26,775 bases of DNA from Candidatus Peregrinibacteria bacterium (GTDB taxonomy: Bacteria > Patescibacteriota > Gracilibacteria > UBA1369 > LOWO2-01-FULL-3): assembly GCA_018664365.1 (NCBI GenBank), contig JABJOK010000063.1, forward strand, positions 1 through 26,775, given 5' to 3'. The translations under genes were made by a program, and so were the position numbers. Below the pieces are notes generated by a model. The model was given only the letters and a program-made list of their open reading frames with translations. It was not told the origin of the DNA and searched no databases. This document shows positions 14,664 to 21,725 of the stretch, piece after piece; position 1 is the stretch's first letter, and each line of letters begins with the position of its first letter.

Positions 14664-15338
14664 CTAAACTTCTTTCCACCTAACAGGAACCTTCCCTTGT
14701 TTTTCAAGATACCTATTAGACTCACTGAAGTGTTTGCAGCCAAAGAATCCGGCGTGTGCAGACAATGGAGATGGATGTGGGGCCTTAAGGATAAGGTGCT
14801 TAAACCCATCAATAACTTCTCCCTTATTTTGTGCGTATTTTCCCCAGAGCATAAAAACAAGTCCCTCACGGTTTTCTGACAAAGACTTAATAGCTGCATC
14901 CGTAAATTCCTCCCACCCCTTTTTCTGGTGAGAGCCGGCCATGCTAGCCTTAACAGTTAAGGTTGCATTCAAAAGTAAAACTCCCTGTTTAGCCCAGTTT
15001 TCTAAAGTACCTCGATCACGGGGAATCTTCACTCCCAGGTCACTCTCTATCTCCTTATAGATATTAACCAATGAAGGAGGCAATTGAACTCCATCATTCA
15101 CAGCAAAGCAGAGGCCATTAGCCTGGCCAGGGCCGTGATATGGGTCCTGTCCTAATATAACTACTTTCACCTTTTCAAAGGGGCAGTAATCAAAGGCTCT
15201 AAAGATATTTGCTGGCGGGGGATAAGTAGGCCCTTTTTTGTATTCATCACGTACAAATTTTGTTAGTTTACCAAAATAGTCCTTCCCAAATTCATCCTCC
15301 AAATATTTTTTCCAAGATTTATCAATATTCACATTCAT
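14664..15338 (-). CDS. ung: Uracil-DNA glycosylase (family 1)
   Basis: Ung removes uracil from DNA as the first step of base excision repair. The 224-aa protein is the usual size and has the water-activating loop GQDPYHGPGQANGLCFAV (from about 63, with the catalytic Asp at 65 and Tyr67 excluding thymine). Other motifs are the LLLNATLTV segment and the minor-groove loop HPSPLSAHAGFFGCKHFS near 186-203, with the catalytic His. It lies 13 bases after the stop of the AstE-like gene on the same strand and is probably co-transcribed. A GGAG about 5 bases before the ATG is one of the few Shine-Dalgarno-like sequences in the window. Confidence 0.97.
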   Translation of the reverse strand: MNVNIDKSWKKYLEDEFGKDYFGKLTKFVRDEYKKGPTYPPPANIFRAFDYCPFEKVKVVILGQDPYHGPGQANGLCFAVNDGVQLPPSLVNIYKEIESDLGVKIPRDRGTLENWAKQGVLLLNATLTVKASMAGSHQKKGWEEFTDAAIKSLSENREGLVFMLWGKYAQNKGEVIDGFKHLILKAPHPSPLSAHAGFFGCKHFSESNRYLEKQGKVPVRWKEV

Positions 15339-15351
15339 GGCTCCGATTCTA

Positions 15352-16305
15352 TCACGCGGCTACTTCTACACACAAGAATCCAGCATCGCTATCGTTTGGA
15401 TTTGGATTTGCATCTGGCATTACAATAATACAATCCTGCGGAGCAACAATTTCGCCATCATCATTATGAGCAAAAACCTCACCGGCATTAAGCTTCATAT
15501 GAGTTTCAACATCTCTAGAGAATCTGAATCCCTTAGAAGGATCTATCTGCGCAATAGTCTTGTAGTGCACACTTGGGGCCTCTCTAATAACTTTCTCATC
15601 CAGTTCCTGGCCGTAAGGCATCTCTCCAACAGTTTCAATACCAAACTCTTTAAACAGCTCTCTAATATGAAATAAAGATCTAAAAACAGCTTCATTTGAT
15701 TGATGATTCCCTGCCTCAATTAAAAAACCACTAACATCGTATCTACTTGTTAAATCTGGAAGCATTCCAGCAATATGACGGCGACTATACCTCATATAAA
15801 AATCATAAATAGGAGGCAGCCACTCAGGGAAGTGTTTTGCATTGTTGTATACAACGGCTTGCATATCTCCAACACTAACAGAATGAAGATCCATAACTGC
15901 AGCGAGGTCATCCCTTATTTGCCACATATAGTGCATTATTTCTCTAGATCTATTCCCCTCAATATTGTCCCTCTGAGGACCTTCGATAAATGTTCTATTA
16001 AGGTTTTCATCTAGAAATCTCATATTCTGAAGATAAGCCTCAGGATTTCCTAAAATAAAACTAACTGATCCCTTAGCGATTTTTAGCCTAGACTCCTCAA
16101 TAGCTCTCATCACCTCTACAGAAGCTTCAACTCCTCCGCGTTCATTTCCATGAATACCACCAAAAATAGCCACATGAGGCCCATCATGCTCCCCCTCATG
16201 TCTAACAATATGATCAATCCCAGCATTAGATCTTTCCTGGAAAAATTTTGCATGCGACTGATGCATTGCGATGACCTCCTCTTGTGTAGGCGCTAATATA
16301 GCCAT
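15352..16305 (-). CDS. Succinylglutamate desuccinylase/aspartoacylase-family (M14-like) zinc hydrolase
   Basis: The 317-aa protein shows the AstE/AspA pattern: GGIHGNE (49-55, zinc ligands H52 and E55), ENLNRTF (100-106, the substrate-binding Asn/Arg), MDLHS (zinc ligand H141), and FLIEAGNH (catalytic Glu197). These enzymes hydrolyse N-acyl amino acids or related amides. The substrate is uncertain because the family also includes peptide-like deacylases. It is the only larger gene here that ends in TGA, and that TGA is followed at once by an in-frame TAG. ung follows in the same direction. Confidence 0.85.
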   Translation of the reverse strand: MAILAPTQEEVIAMHQSHAKFFQERSNAGIDHIVRHEGEHDGPHVAIFGGIHGNERGGVEASVEVMRAIEESRLKIAKGSVSFILGNPEAYLQNMRFLDENLNRTFIEGPQRDNIEGNRSREIMHYMWQIRDDLAAVMDLHSVSVGDMQAVVYNNAKHFPEWLPPIYDFYMRYSRRHIAGMLPDLTSRYDVSGFLIEAGNHQSNEAVFRSLFHIRELFKEFGIETVGEMPYGQELDEKVIREAPSVHYKTIAQIDPSKGFRFSRDVETHMKLNAGEVFAHNDDGEIVAPQDCIIVMPDANPNPNDSDAGFLCVEVAA

Positions 16306-16359
16306 GTCTGCTCAAATAAAATAGAGAGAATCCTACTTTAAATACAACAAATACGCAAG

Positions 16360-17787
16360 TTACATGGCTGCCCTAATAGAATGCCTAAGGTCAACAAACT
16401 CATCATAGTCATAGAAGAAGAGCATTTTCTCCTCCCAAATAGAATCACCCAATGGTTTTTCTCTGACAACAAAATATGCAAACGACTCCGCAATATCTTC
16501 ACCCAAATCAGTAGCAGCATAGTCATTTACAAATTGCTCCTCATGATCAAGGTAAAAGGTATAAAGCGCATCGTAGTATTCATCATCATCAAGGATATAC
16601 TGGATCTCATCCCATTCACCATAGATATCAGTCCAAAAATCTTCATAAAAAGCAGTAATATAAGAGTCTTCATCAGCACATCCTTCACGAATAAACACGC
16701 CGTCACATGCCTCGAATGCAGTATTGTATTCTTCCTCAGTATACCAATCTACAGGTTCAACCTGCTCAATAGTTAAAGTTAAAAGATGTCCAAATTCATG
16801 AATCAAAGTATAGGTTAATCCGTATGTGTCACTACTATCTGCATAAAGCTCGCCATCAATAAACGCATCTTCAATATCAACGTTTAACGCCCATTCATCC
16901 CTAATTGGAGTTTCATTTTCATCATAATATAAATAGCTATCTACCATTGCCAGTGTTCCATCAGACCCATCAGTAAAAATGATGAATTCGACCAAGTTCT
17001 CTCGATACTCGTACGGAATCATCGCAGAAAAGTAGTCCCAAATTTCTTGATGTTCAACAGTTCCGTTACCACTAACAAGGCTAATATCATCTTCATTAAT
17101 AGAATAAGTTGCGAAGGTTTCATCGTAGACAACGTCTTCATAGTAAAAATTATAGTCGTTATAATTTTCGTTATAGCTATAATCGACCTCTCCTCCATAA
17201 AATTCTTCTGGAAGAATCTGATCCAAGGTATCAATATTGACTAACCAATTTACAAAATAGGAGATCTCTCCGCGCTTAACCTTATATCCCGCAGCATCAT
17301 TTGAATTGAAATAATACATTCCAAGATCTTCAGAATAATTCAAATACATGTCATACCAGTCATCTCCTGACTCTGGAACTACTTCATCCAAAGCATTGTA
17401 AATAATTTTTAAGGCCTCCGGCTGAGTTATGTCATTATCGGGTCCAAAGCTGCCATCAGGATATCCATCCAAAATGCCCTCGTCTTTTGCAAAACACACA
17501 TAGCTAGAAAACCAATCATCAGCCTTTACATCTGTAAAGCAATCTGAGGAATACTCATCAAATGGACCATAATAGAATCCAGCAATAACCATTTTCGTTA
17601 GCTCTGCTCGATTCACCATTTTTCCGGGACGAAAAGTTCCATCGGGATAACCATCTATGACTTCCGAATCATATAAATAGGTTATTGATTCATAGAATCT
17701 ATAACCATCAATATCTGTTAGATCTGCAAAAGCAGAATTTGAAAATAGAACAAACAAAGAAAGAAAAGCAGCAATTCGAAATTTCAT
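16360..17787 (-). CDS. Secreted S-layer-homology protein with HExxH metallopeptidase domain
   Basis: A typical Sec signal peptide (residues 1-21: Lys/Arg start, hydrophobic core, SAFA cleavage site) is followed by two clear SLH repeats: SEVIDGYPDGTFRPGKMVNR (41-60) and EGILDGYPDGSFGPDNDIT (103-121). A weaker third ends near 185. SLH domains bind cell-wall polymers. After a Tyr/Asn/Asp-rich linker (195-225) comes a domain with HEFGH (330-334) and, about 100 residues later, GEDIAESFAYF, whose E434 could be the third zinc ligand of a gluzincin. Four scattered cysteines (C83, C98, C356-361 region, C370) might form disulfides. The protein is extremely acidic. It is likely a surface-anchored zinc peptidase; the substrate is unknown. 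Confidence 0.8.
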   Translation of the reverse strand: MKFRIAAFLSLFVLFSNSAFADLTDIDGYRFYESITYLYDSEVIDGYPDGTFRPGKMVNRAELTKMVIAGFYYGPFDEYSSDCFTDVKADDWFSSYVCFAKDEGILDGYPDGSFGPDNDITQPEALKIIYNALDEVVPESGDDWYDMYLNYSEDLGMYYFNSNDAAGYKVKRGEISYFVNWLVNIDTLDQILPEEFYGGEVDYSYNENYNDYNFYYEDVVYDETFATYSINEDDISLVSGNGTVEHQEIWDYFSAMIPYEYRENLVEFIIFTDGSDGTLAMVDSYLYYDENETPIRDEWALNVDIEDAFIDGELYADSSDTYGLTYTLIHEFGHLLTLTIEQVEPVDWYTEEEYNTAFEACDGVFIREGCADEDSYITAFYEDFWTDIYGEWDEIQYILDDDEYYDALYTFYLDHEEQFVNDYAATDLGEDIAESFAYFVVREKPLGDSIWEEKMLFFYDYDEFVDLRHSIRAAM

Positions 17788-17817
17788 AAGTAGAGATTAA
17801 TAGCTTTAACCGGGCGT

Positions 17818-17823
17818 ATTATA
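17818..17823 (-). promoter_or_regulatory. -10 box of the SLH peptidase gene, inside a palindrome
   Basis: TATAAT (17823-17818, minus) lies in the perfect inverted repeat CGTAT-A-ATACG and between TTTACCG and CGGTTAAA. The -35 is poor (TAGGCT, 17-bp spacer), which is what one would expect if an activator or repressor acts here. The leader is about 24 nt. Confidence 0.5.
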
Positions 17824-17838
17824 CGGTAAAACTAATTC

Positions 17839-18888
17839 TTAGCCTAAGAAATTTATTGCGATGGCAATAGCTATTACCTGTGGAAGAGTAACAAGAGGAA
17901 GAAAGAACGCTATTTTCCAAGACTTAGTAGTTTCCTTTATTGCTAACATCTCAGTGTAGTCAGTGGAAACTCCTGTCATCAAAAATGCAAAAGAGTTACC
18001 AGGTGCTGATGCCCTTGTTAGTATGTCCGCTGCTATAGGAGTAGAACCTTCAGAGCATACTTCCATAATCGTTGCTACAACTAAGGTAAGACCAAGCCCT
18101 GCCAGAGTAGGACCAAAAAGAGTTTCAAAGCTTTCAGGTGGTAAAAAGGTTCTAATAGCTGAGGCAAGAATGATACCGAAAAAGATCCATTTTAAAATCA
18201 TTCTAGAGCCTTTTATTCCATGCCAAAGGGTATTCAATATTGAAGTGGGGTAGTAGTTGGCGGTTCTCATGGTTTTCCATAGCTCATGCCAAAATTTATA
18301 TCCCTTAGGGATATCTACCTTATTTGGATTAGCAGGAAGAGTTCCCCTTTTAACAAGTTTATCGAAGATAACTCCAGATACAATTGCGATTAGTACAGAA
18401 AGAATCAAAAAGGCCAACATCCACCAAAAGCCTACAAGCGCCCAAAGAATAAGAGTTAGAGAAATGGAATTCCATGGACTAGCAATCAGAAATGCCATTA
18501 CCTGTCCAAGACTAGCACCACGTTCATACAGCTTCATTCCTACTAGTAGAATTCCATGTGAACACATATCGAGCATCACTCCAGCCCCAGTTGCGCGTAG
18601 TATCCCTGAAAAAGTCCCGCCCTTACCTAAGGCAGCAATAACAAGCTCTCGAGGAATCTTTGCCAAAATACCAACAAATACAATTCCTATCACAAGCCCC
18701 CAGGCCATCTTATTCATTAGCTCAAAGACACTCTGCGAAAAGGCCTCAAGACTTGCAACAGAAGATATCTGCTCAGGAAAGAACAAAAAAGCAAAATAGG
18801 AAATAACAACAGGAGTCAGTGCTCCCCATAAAATAAAATCAAACTTTCTCTTCTTACTCTCCGACTTGTTTTTGCAGCAATCTGACAT
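17839..18888 (-). CDS. Permease, SO_0444/ArsP-like metal efflux family
   Basis: The 349-aa integral membrane protein has about eight hydrophobic segments. Family-like motifs are MLDMCSHGILLVGMKLYERG, FLIASPWNSISLTLILW, MEVCSEGSTPIAAD and FLMTGVSTDYTEM. The paired conserved Cys/His/Ser/Asn residues within membrane segments resemble the DUF318/SO_0444 permeases linked to efflux of Cu/Zn or organoarsenicals. The N terminus MSDCCKNKSESKKRK carries a vicinal Cys pair followed by a basic stretch, a possible cytosolic metal-binding site. TATAAT at 18902-18897 (minus) lies 8 bases before the ATG. Metal specificity is not determined. Confidence 0.8.
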   Translation of the reverse strand: MSDCCKNKSESKKRKFDFILWGALTPVVISYFAFLFFPEQISSVASLEAFSQSVFELMNKMAWGLVIGIVFVGILAKIPRELVIAALGKGGTFSGILRATGAGVMLDMCSHGILLVGMKLYERGASLGQVMAFLIASPWNSISLTLILWALVGFWWMLAFLILSVLIAIVSGVIFDKLVKRGTLPANPNKVDIPKGYKFWHELWKTMRTANYYPTSILNTLWHGIKGSRMILKWIFFGIILASAIRTFLPPESFETLFGPTLAGLGLTLVVATIMEVCSEGSTPIAADILTRASAPGNSFAFLMTGVSTDYTEMLAIKETTKSWKIAFFLPLVTLPQVIAIAIAINFLG

Positions 18889-18951
18889 AAATATAAATTA
18901 TACTATTTTGGTCTTAATAAAATAACTATGCACTAAATCTAAATATAAATC

Positions 18952-18978
18952 AAAAAAAACTCCCGGGAGAAAGGGAGT
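18952..18978 (-). terminator. Minus-strand intrinsic terminator in a region without genes
   Basis: On the minus strand ACTCCC (18978-18973), an 8-nt loop and GGGAGT (18964-18959) are followed by seven more T residues (18958-18952). No minus-strand gene lies just upstream, so it probably ends a short RNA starting between 18979 and about 19150. Confidence 0.75.
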
Positions 18979-19010
18979 AATTGAGTGGCTCGTACTGCTT
19001 GAGATGATGC

Positions 19011-19064
19011 TATCTACGGCCATTTAACTCGTAACATCCTTCTGCAATATCTACGGCCATTTAA
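19011..19064. repeat. Two perfect 17-bp direct repeats
   Basis: TATCTACGGCCATTTAA occurs at 19011-19027 and 19048-19064, separated by 20 bases. Beyond the perfect core, TTAA-NNN-GTA-N-C is also shared downstream. Only two copies were seen, and none elsewhere in the window. Confidence 0.85.
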
Positions 19065-19125
19065 AGTGTACCAAATTTATCCACAAATGCAATAGTAAGT
19101 TTATAAAAAAACTCACTCTAGGCCC

Positions 19126-19154
19126 TTGCAATACTTTTTCAATTATGGTATTAT
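19126..19154 (+). promoter_or_regulatory. Promoter of the large structured RNA
   Basis: TTGCAA (19126-19131), 17 bp, TATTAT (19149-19154). The predicted start is near 19161. It is the only promoter-like pair facing the 19161-19736 region. Confidence 0.65.
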
Positions 19155-19160
19155 ATAGAT

Positions 19161-19736
19161 GTTCAAAAACAAAAACAAAGATCATTTACACCATAGGCCT
19201 TAAAGATTTCCCTGGAGTGAGCCATGCTTGACTGGTTACAGCCCTTGTGGGTTTCTGTCCGTTTAGTTTCTTTTGATCTTCGGATCTTATGATTCTGAAT
19301 TTGTTTTCATCTTTAATCTTCGGATTCTAGATTTAAACTTTTGACTTCGTTCTCTATCCTTTTGGATTTAAAACTCTGTCATTTTGGACTCTAACTTTGT
19401 AAGATTTGTAGTCTCTCGAGTATGGCTCTCTCCTGGGAAGTACTTGTTCTCTGGTTCGCCAGGGCATACTTTGCCTGTAGTATGTATTGTGAGATACATA
19501 TTATGAATTAGTTACTTGTAACTATTTCAGACTTTCTATTCCTATTATTCCTTTTGGAACCAATAGAAATCCTAAGTTTTCGCTCTTTTGATTCTATCTT
19601 GGACTTTTTATTCTCATTTTTTCTTCGGAATTCATGATTATACTTTCATCCATCTGAATCTTCTGTATGTTTTCAAGCTCATCTCGCGAGAAATCTTTGA
19701 AAAAACCCCTTAATTTTATTTCGGGGTTTTTTCTTT
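19161..19736 (+). ncRNA. Large structured non-coding RNA (~575 nt, class unknown)
   Basis: No protein frame of note fits here, but the plus strand has a promoter, a strong terminator and dense RNA structure. The two ends pair: AAAGATTTC (19202-19210) with GAAATCTTT (19690-19698), extended by U-G and U-A pairs to 11 bp. GTGAGC (19217-19222) then pairs with GCTCAT (19677-19682), and CATGC (19223-19227) with GTATG (19665-19669). Inside lie local hairpins with very stable loops: GATC-TTCG-GATC (19275-19286), AATC-TTCG-GATT (19315-19326), ATCC-TTTT-GGAT (19356-19367), CTGG-TTCG-CCAG (19451-19462), GGCA/TGCC (19463-19475), a 9-bp stem 19479-19487/19494-19502, a 7-bp inverted repeat at 19509-19524 with a CTTG loop, an 8-bp stem 19533-19540/19562-19569 enclosing TTCC-TTTT-GGAA, and TTC-TTCG-GAA (19621-19630). 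I see no tmRNA tRNA-like ends, RNase P core motifs or SRP motif. ROOL/GOLLD-like ornate RNAs are similar in size, but I cannot confirm kinship. Confidence 0.7.
19699..19736 (+). terminator. Strong terminator of the large RNA (potentially bidirectional)
   Basis: AAAAAACCCC (19700-19709) pairs with GGGGTTTTTT (19723-19732), followed by CTTTT. The A and T runs make it work in both directions, so it could also stop any antisense transcript crossing mnmA from the ZIP gene side. Confidence 0.9.
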
Positions 19737-19777
19737 TATTTGAAATAGGTTAAAATAGCCACGCAATAACTTACACA

Positions 19778-19873
19778 ATGGGAAAGAAGATTATACCAAT
19801 TGAAGCATTAGTGATTCTATCAATAGGAGCAATAGCACTAGCAGCATTTATCACTCGTTACAGTTTTTTATGA
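19778..19873 (+). CDS. Small single-pass membrane protein (31 aa)
   Basis: A frame of 31 codons starts at ATG 19778 (MGKKIIPIEA) and continues as one hydrophobic helix (LVILSIGAIALAAFI) ending in TRYSFL. Its TGA overlaps the mnmA ATG as ATGA, a classic coupling arrangement. A TAAAAT -10-like box lies at 19751-19756. The positive N terminus followed by a 17-residue helix is a typical miniprotein layout. The function is unknown. It may serve mainly to couple translation of mnmA. Confidence 0.5.
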   Translation: MGKKIIPIEALVILSIGAIALAAFITRYSFL

Positions 19874-20943
19874 AAATAGCTGTCCTAGTATCAGGAGGTG
19901 TTGATAGCGCAGTTGCTCTTAGGCTTTTGCATGAGCAGGGTCATGACGTAACTGCATTTTATTTGAAGATATGGCTTGAGGATGAGCTATCTTTTTTGGG
20001 AGATCACTGCCCTTGGGAGGAGGACTTGGGGTATGTAAGACAAATATGTGAAGAAATAGATATAGAGCTCAAAGTAGTTCCACTTCAGAAGGAATACTTT
20101 GAAACAGTAGTTCAATACGCAATTAATGAGGTAAAAGAGGGGAGAACTCCAAATCCTGACGTGATGTGTAACAACAACATCAAGTTTGGCCTATTTGCAG
20201 ATAATATTGATGACTCATATGACAAGATAGCCAGCGGACACTATGCACAAATAGAAGAAGAAAACGGCACATTTTACTTAAAAAGAACTCCAGACCCAAT
20301 AAAAGATCAAACATATTTTCTCTGCAATCTAAAGCAGGACCAACTTAGTAGGATTATATTTCCACTAGGTAATATGACAAAAAAAGAAGTACGAGCACTC
20401 GCAGATAAATACGACCTACCAAACAAAGACCGCAAAGATAGCCAAGGAATATGCTTTTTAGGGAAAGTGAAATACGCAGATTTTATTAAACACTATCTTG
20501 GCACTAAGAAAGGGGACATTATTGAACTAGAGACAGAAGAAAAACTTGGAGAACACGATGGCTTTTGGTATCACACAGTTGGACAGAGAAAGGGATTAAA
20601 TATTGGAGGAAGGAAGGGGAGTAACGGAAATCCTCTATATGTTGTCAAAAAAGACACAGAAAAAAACATAATATACGTCTCAGACAAATATCACGATGAA
20701 GACAAAAGCAGAGACACCGTAAAACTAACAAACTTCAACTGGTTTTCAGGAAAGGCACCAGAAAAAGGAAAACTTCAGGTTAAATTAAGGCACGGCGAGC
20801 ATATTTACAACTGTGACTTCGCCCTTGAGGACAAGGATCACGCCACAATCAAATTGGACTCACAGGATCAAGGAATAGCCGCTGGTCAATTCGCAGCGAT
20901 ATATGACAACGAAAGATGCCTAGGATGTGGAGTGATATATTAA
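19870..20943 (+). CDS. mnmA: tRNA-specific 2-thiouridylase MnmA
   Basis: MnmA thiolates U34 of tRNAs for Lys, Glu and Gln using ATP and a persulfide relay. The 357-aa protein has the PP-loop SGGVDS (8-13). The first catalytic Cys is C100 in TPNPDVMCN and the second is C195 in DSQGICFLG. The tRNA-recognition segment GHYAQI and the central HTVGQRKGLNIGG motif precede the C-terminal beta-barrel. All are intact. It overlaps the 31-aa frame upstream by four bases, and its stop overlaps the ZIP stop by four bases (20940-20943, TTAA). No Shine-Dalgarno sequence precedes it. Confidence 0.97.
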   Translation: MKIAVLVSGGVDSAVALRLLHEQGHDVTAFYLKIWLEDELSFLGDHCPWEEDLGYVRQICEEIDIELKVVPLQKEYFETVVQYAINEVKEGRTPNPDVMCNNNIKFGLFADNIDDSYDKIASGHYAQIEEENGTFYLKRTPDPIKDQTYFLCNLKQDQLSRIIFPLGNMTKKEVRALADKYDLPNKDRKDSQGICFLGKVKYADFIKHYLGTKKGDIIELETEEKLGEHDGFWYHTVGQRKGLNIGGRKGSNGNPLYVVKKDTEKNIIYVSDKYHDEDKSRDTVKLTNFNWFSGKAPEKGKLQVKLRHGEHIYNCDFALEDKDHATIKLDSQDQGIAAGQFAAIYDNERCLGCGVIY

Positions 20944-21704
20944 TGAGCGTGTCCAGTCTCTAAAAGTAGCATCAACATCATTACTCCAATCCCCAGTACA
21001 AAAGTAATAAACTGAAGGACTCCTTTTTTAAATCCTTGGTGTTTGTGCAATTCTGGAATTAGATCAGAGCCACCAATATAAATAAATGTTCCAGCAGCAA
21101 ATGGAACAATCATATGAGTGACCTCTTTCGCGTATGCCCCCATCATAAGAGCAATAACAACACCCAAAATTGCAGACAGAGAAACAAGAAAATTAAGTGC
21201 AAGGGCCTTACCCTTAGAAAAACCTCCGTGAATCAAAACCCCAAAATCTCCAATTTCCTGAGGGATTTCATGAAGCGCAACAGCCATAGTAGCAGCAAGT
21301 CCTACAGGAATACTTACAAGATATGCAGCTCCAATAATAAGACCATCCATGAAGTTATGAATAGCATCTCCTACTAGATTCATCCAAGCAAAAGGATGAG
21401 GATGATCATTTGTAGTAGGATGATGGCAATGCCTCCAGCAAACTATTTTTTCCATAACAAAGCTAACGGCAACTCCTCCCAGAATTAGGAGGGAAGTTTC
21501 AATATGAAATCCATGTTCATGCACAGCCTCAGGAATAAGATGCAAGAAAGCTCCTCCCAGAAGTGCACCAGCAGAGAAACTAACAAGATAGATAAGTATC
21601 TTCTTCAAAAAGTCTTCTTTCAGACCCAATGTAAAAACTCCCACAAGCGAGATGGTGCTAATCACCAATACGCTAACTAATGCATATACCCAAGTTTCAA
21701 TCAT
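20940..21704 (-). CDS. ZIP-family metal transporter
   Basis: The 254-aa protein has about eight membrane helices. The ZIP signature residues are in two helices: HNFMDG (116-121) and HEIPQE (145-150), which form the binuclear metal site. The cytosolic loop between helices III and IV is His-rich (CWRHCHHPTTNDHPHPF, 89-105), as in GufA/ZupT- and eukaryotic LIV-1-like ZIPs. It likely imports Zn2+ or another divalent metal. It lies 21 bases after the PLP enzyme gene on the same strand and may share its transcript. The tail overlaps mnmA by four bases. Confidence 0.92.
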   Translation of the reverse strand: MIETWVYALVSVLVISTISLVGVFTLGLKEDFLKKILIYLVSFSAGALLGGAFLHLIPEAVHEHGFHIETSLLILGGVAVSFVMEKIVCWRHCHHPTTNDHPHPFAWMNLVGDAIHNFMDGLIIGAAYLVSIPVGLAATMAVALHEIPQEIGDFGVLIHGGFSKGKALALNFLVSLSAILGVVIALMMGAYAKEVTHMIVPFAAGTFIYIGGSDLIPELHKHQGFKKGVLQFITFVLGIGVMMLMLLLETGHAH

Positions 21705-21725
21705 TCTATAATTGTTATTAAATAG

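Larger units (their letters stand above)
18952..19070 (-). ncRNA. Candidate small RNA with two tandem 17-nt repeats
   Basis: The strong minus-strand terminator at 18952-18978 has no gene to serve. Upstream on the same strand, TTGCAT-16 bp-TACACT is a weak promoter whose -10 (19070-19065) adjoins a 17-base element, TTAAATGGCCGTAGATA. The element occurs twice (19064-19048 and 19027-19011), 37 bases apart start to start. A transcript of roughly 100 nt would carry one or both elements. TGGCCG of the second repeat could pair with CGAGCCA downstream. No protein frame is visible. Promoter strength is doubtful, so the exact 5' end is a guess. Confidence 0.4.

Noticed and set aside
18257..18799. 180-aa plus-strand ORF inside the permease
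   Set aside because: Antisense to a well-supported membrane protein with family motifs, no promoter, and no recognisable domain.
19011..19064. CRISPR array (two 17-bp repeats, 20-base spacer)
   Set aside because: Repeats are too short, there are only two copies, no cas genes are present, and the Cas12a-like ending lacks its pairing arm.
19077..19085. TTATCCACA, a perfect DnaA box next to the 17-bp repeats, hinting at an origin
   Set aside because: Only one box was seen; about one such match is expected by chance in a window of this size, and no dnaA/dnaN or AT-rich unwinding cluster is present.
18889..19777. Decayed protein gene on the purine-rich minus strand of the large RNA region
   Set aside because: All frames are broken by frequent stops, while the plus strand has promoter, terminator and paired helices, which fit RNA better.
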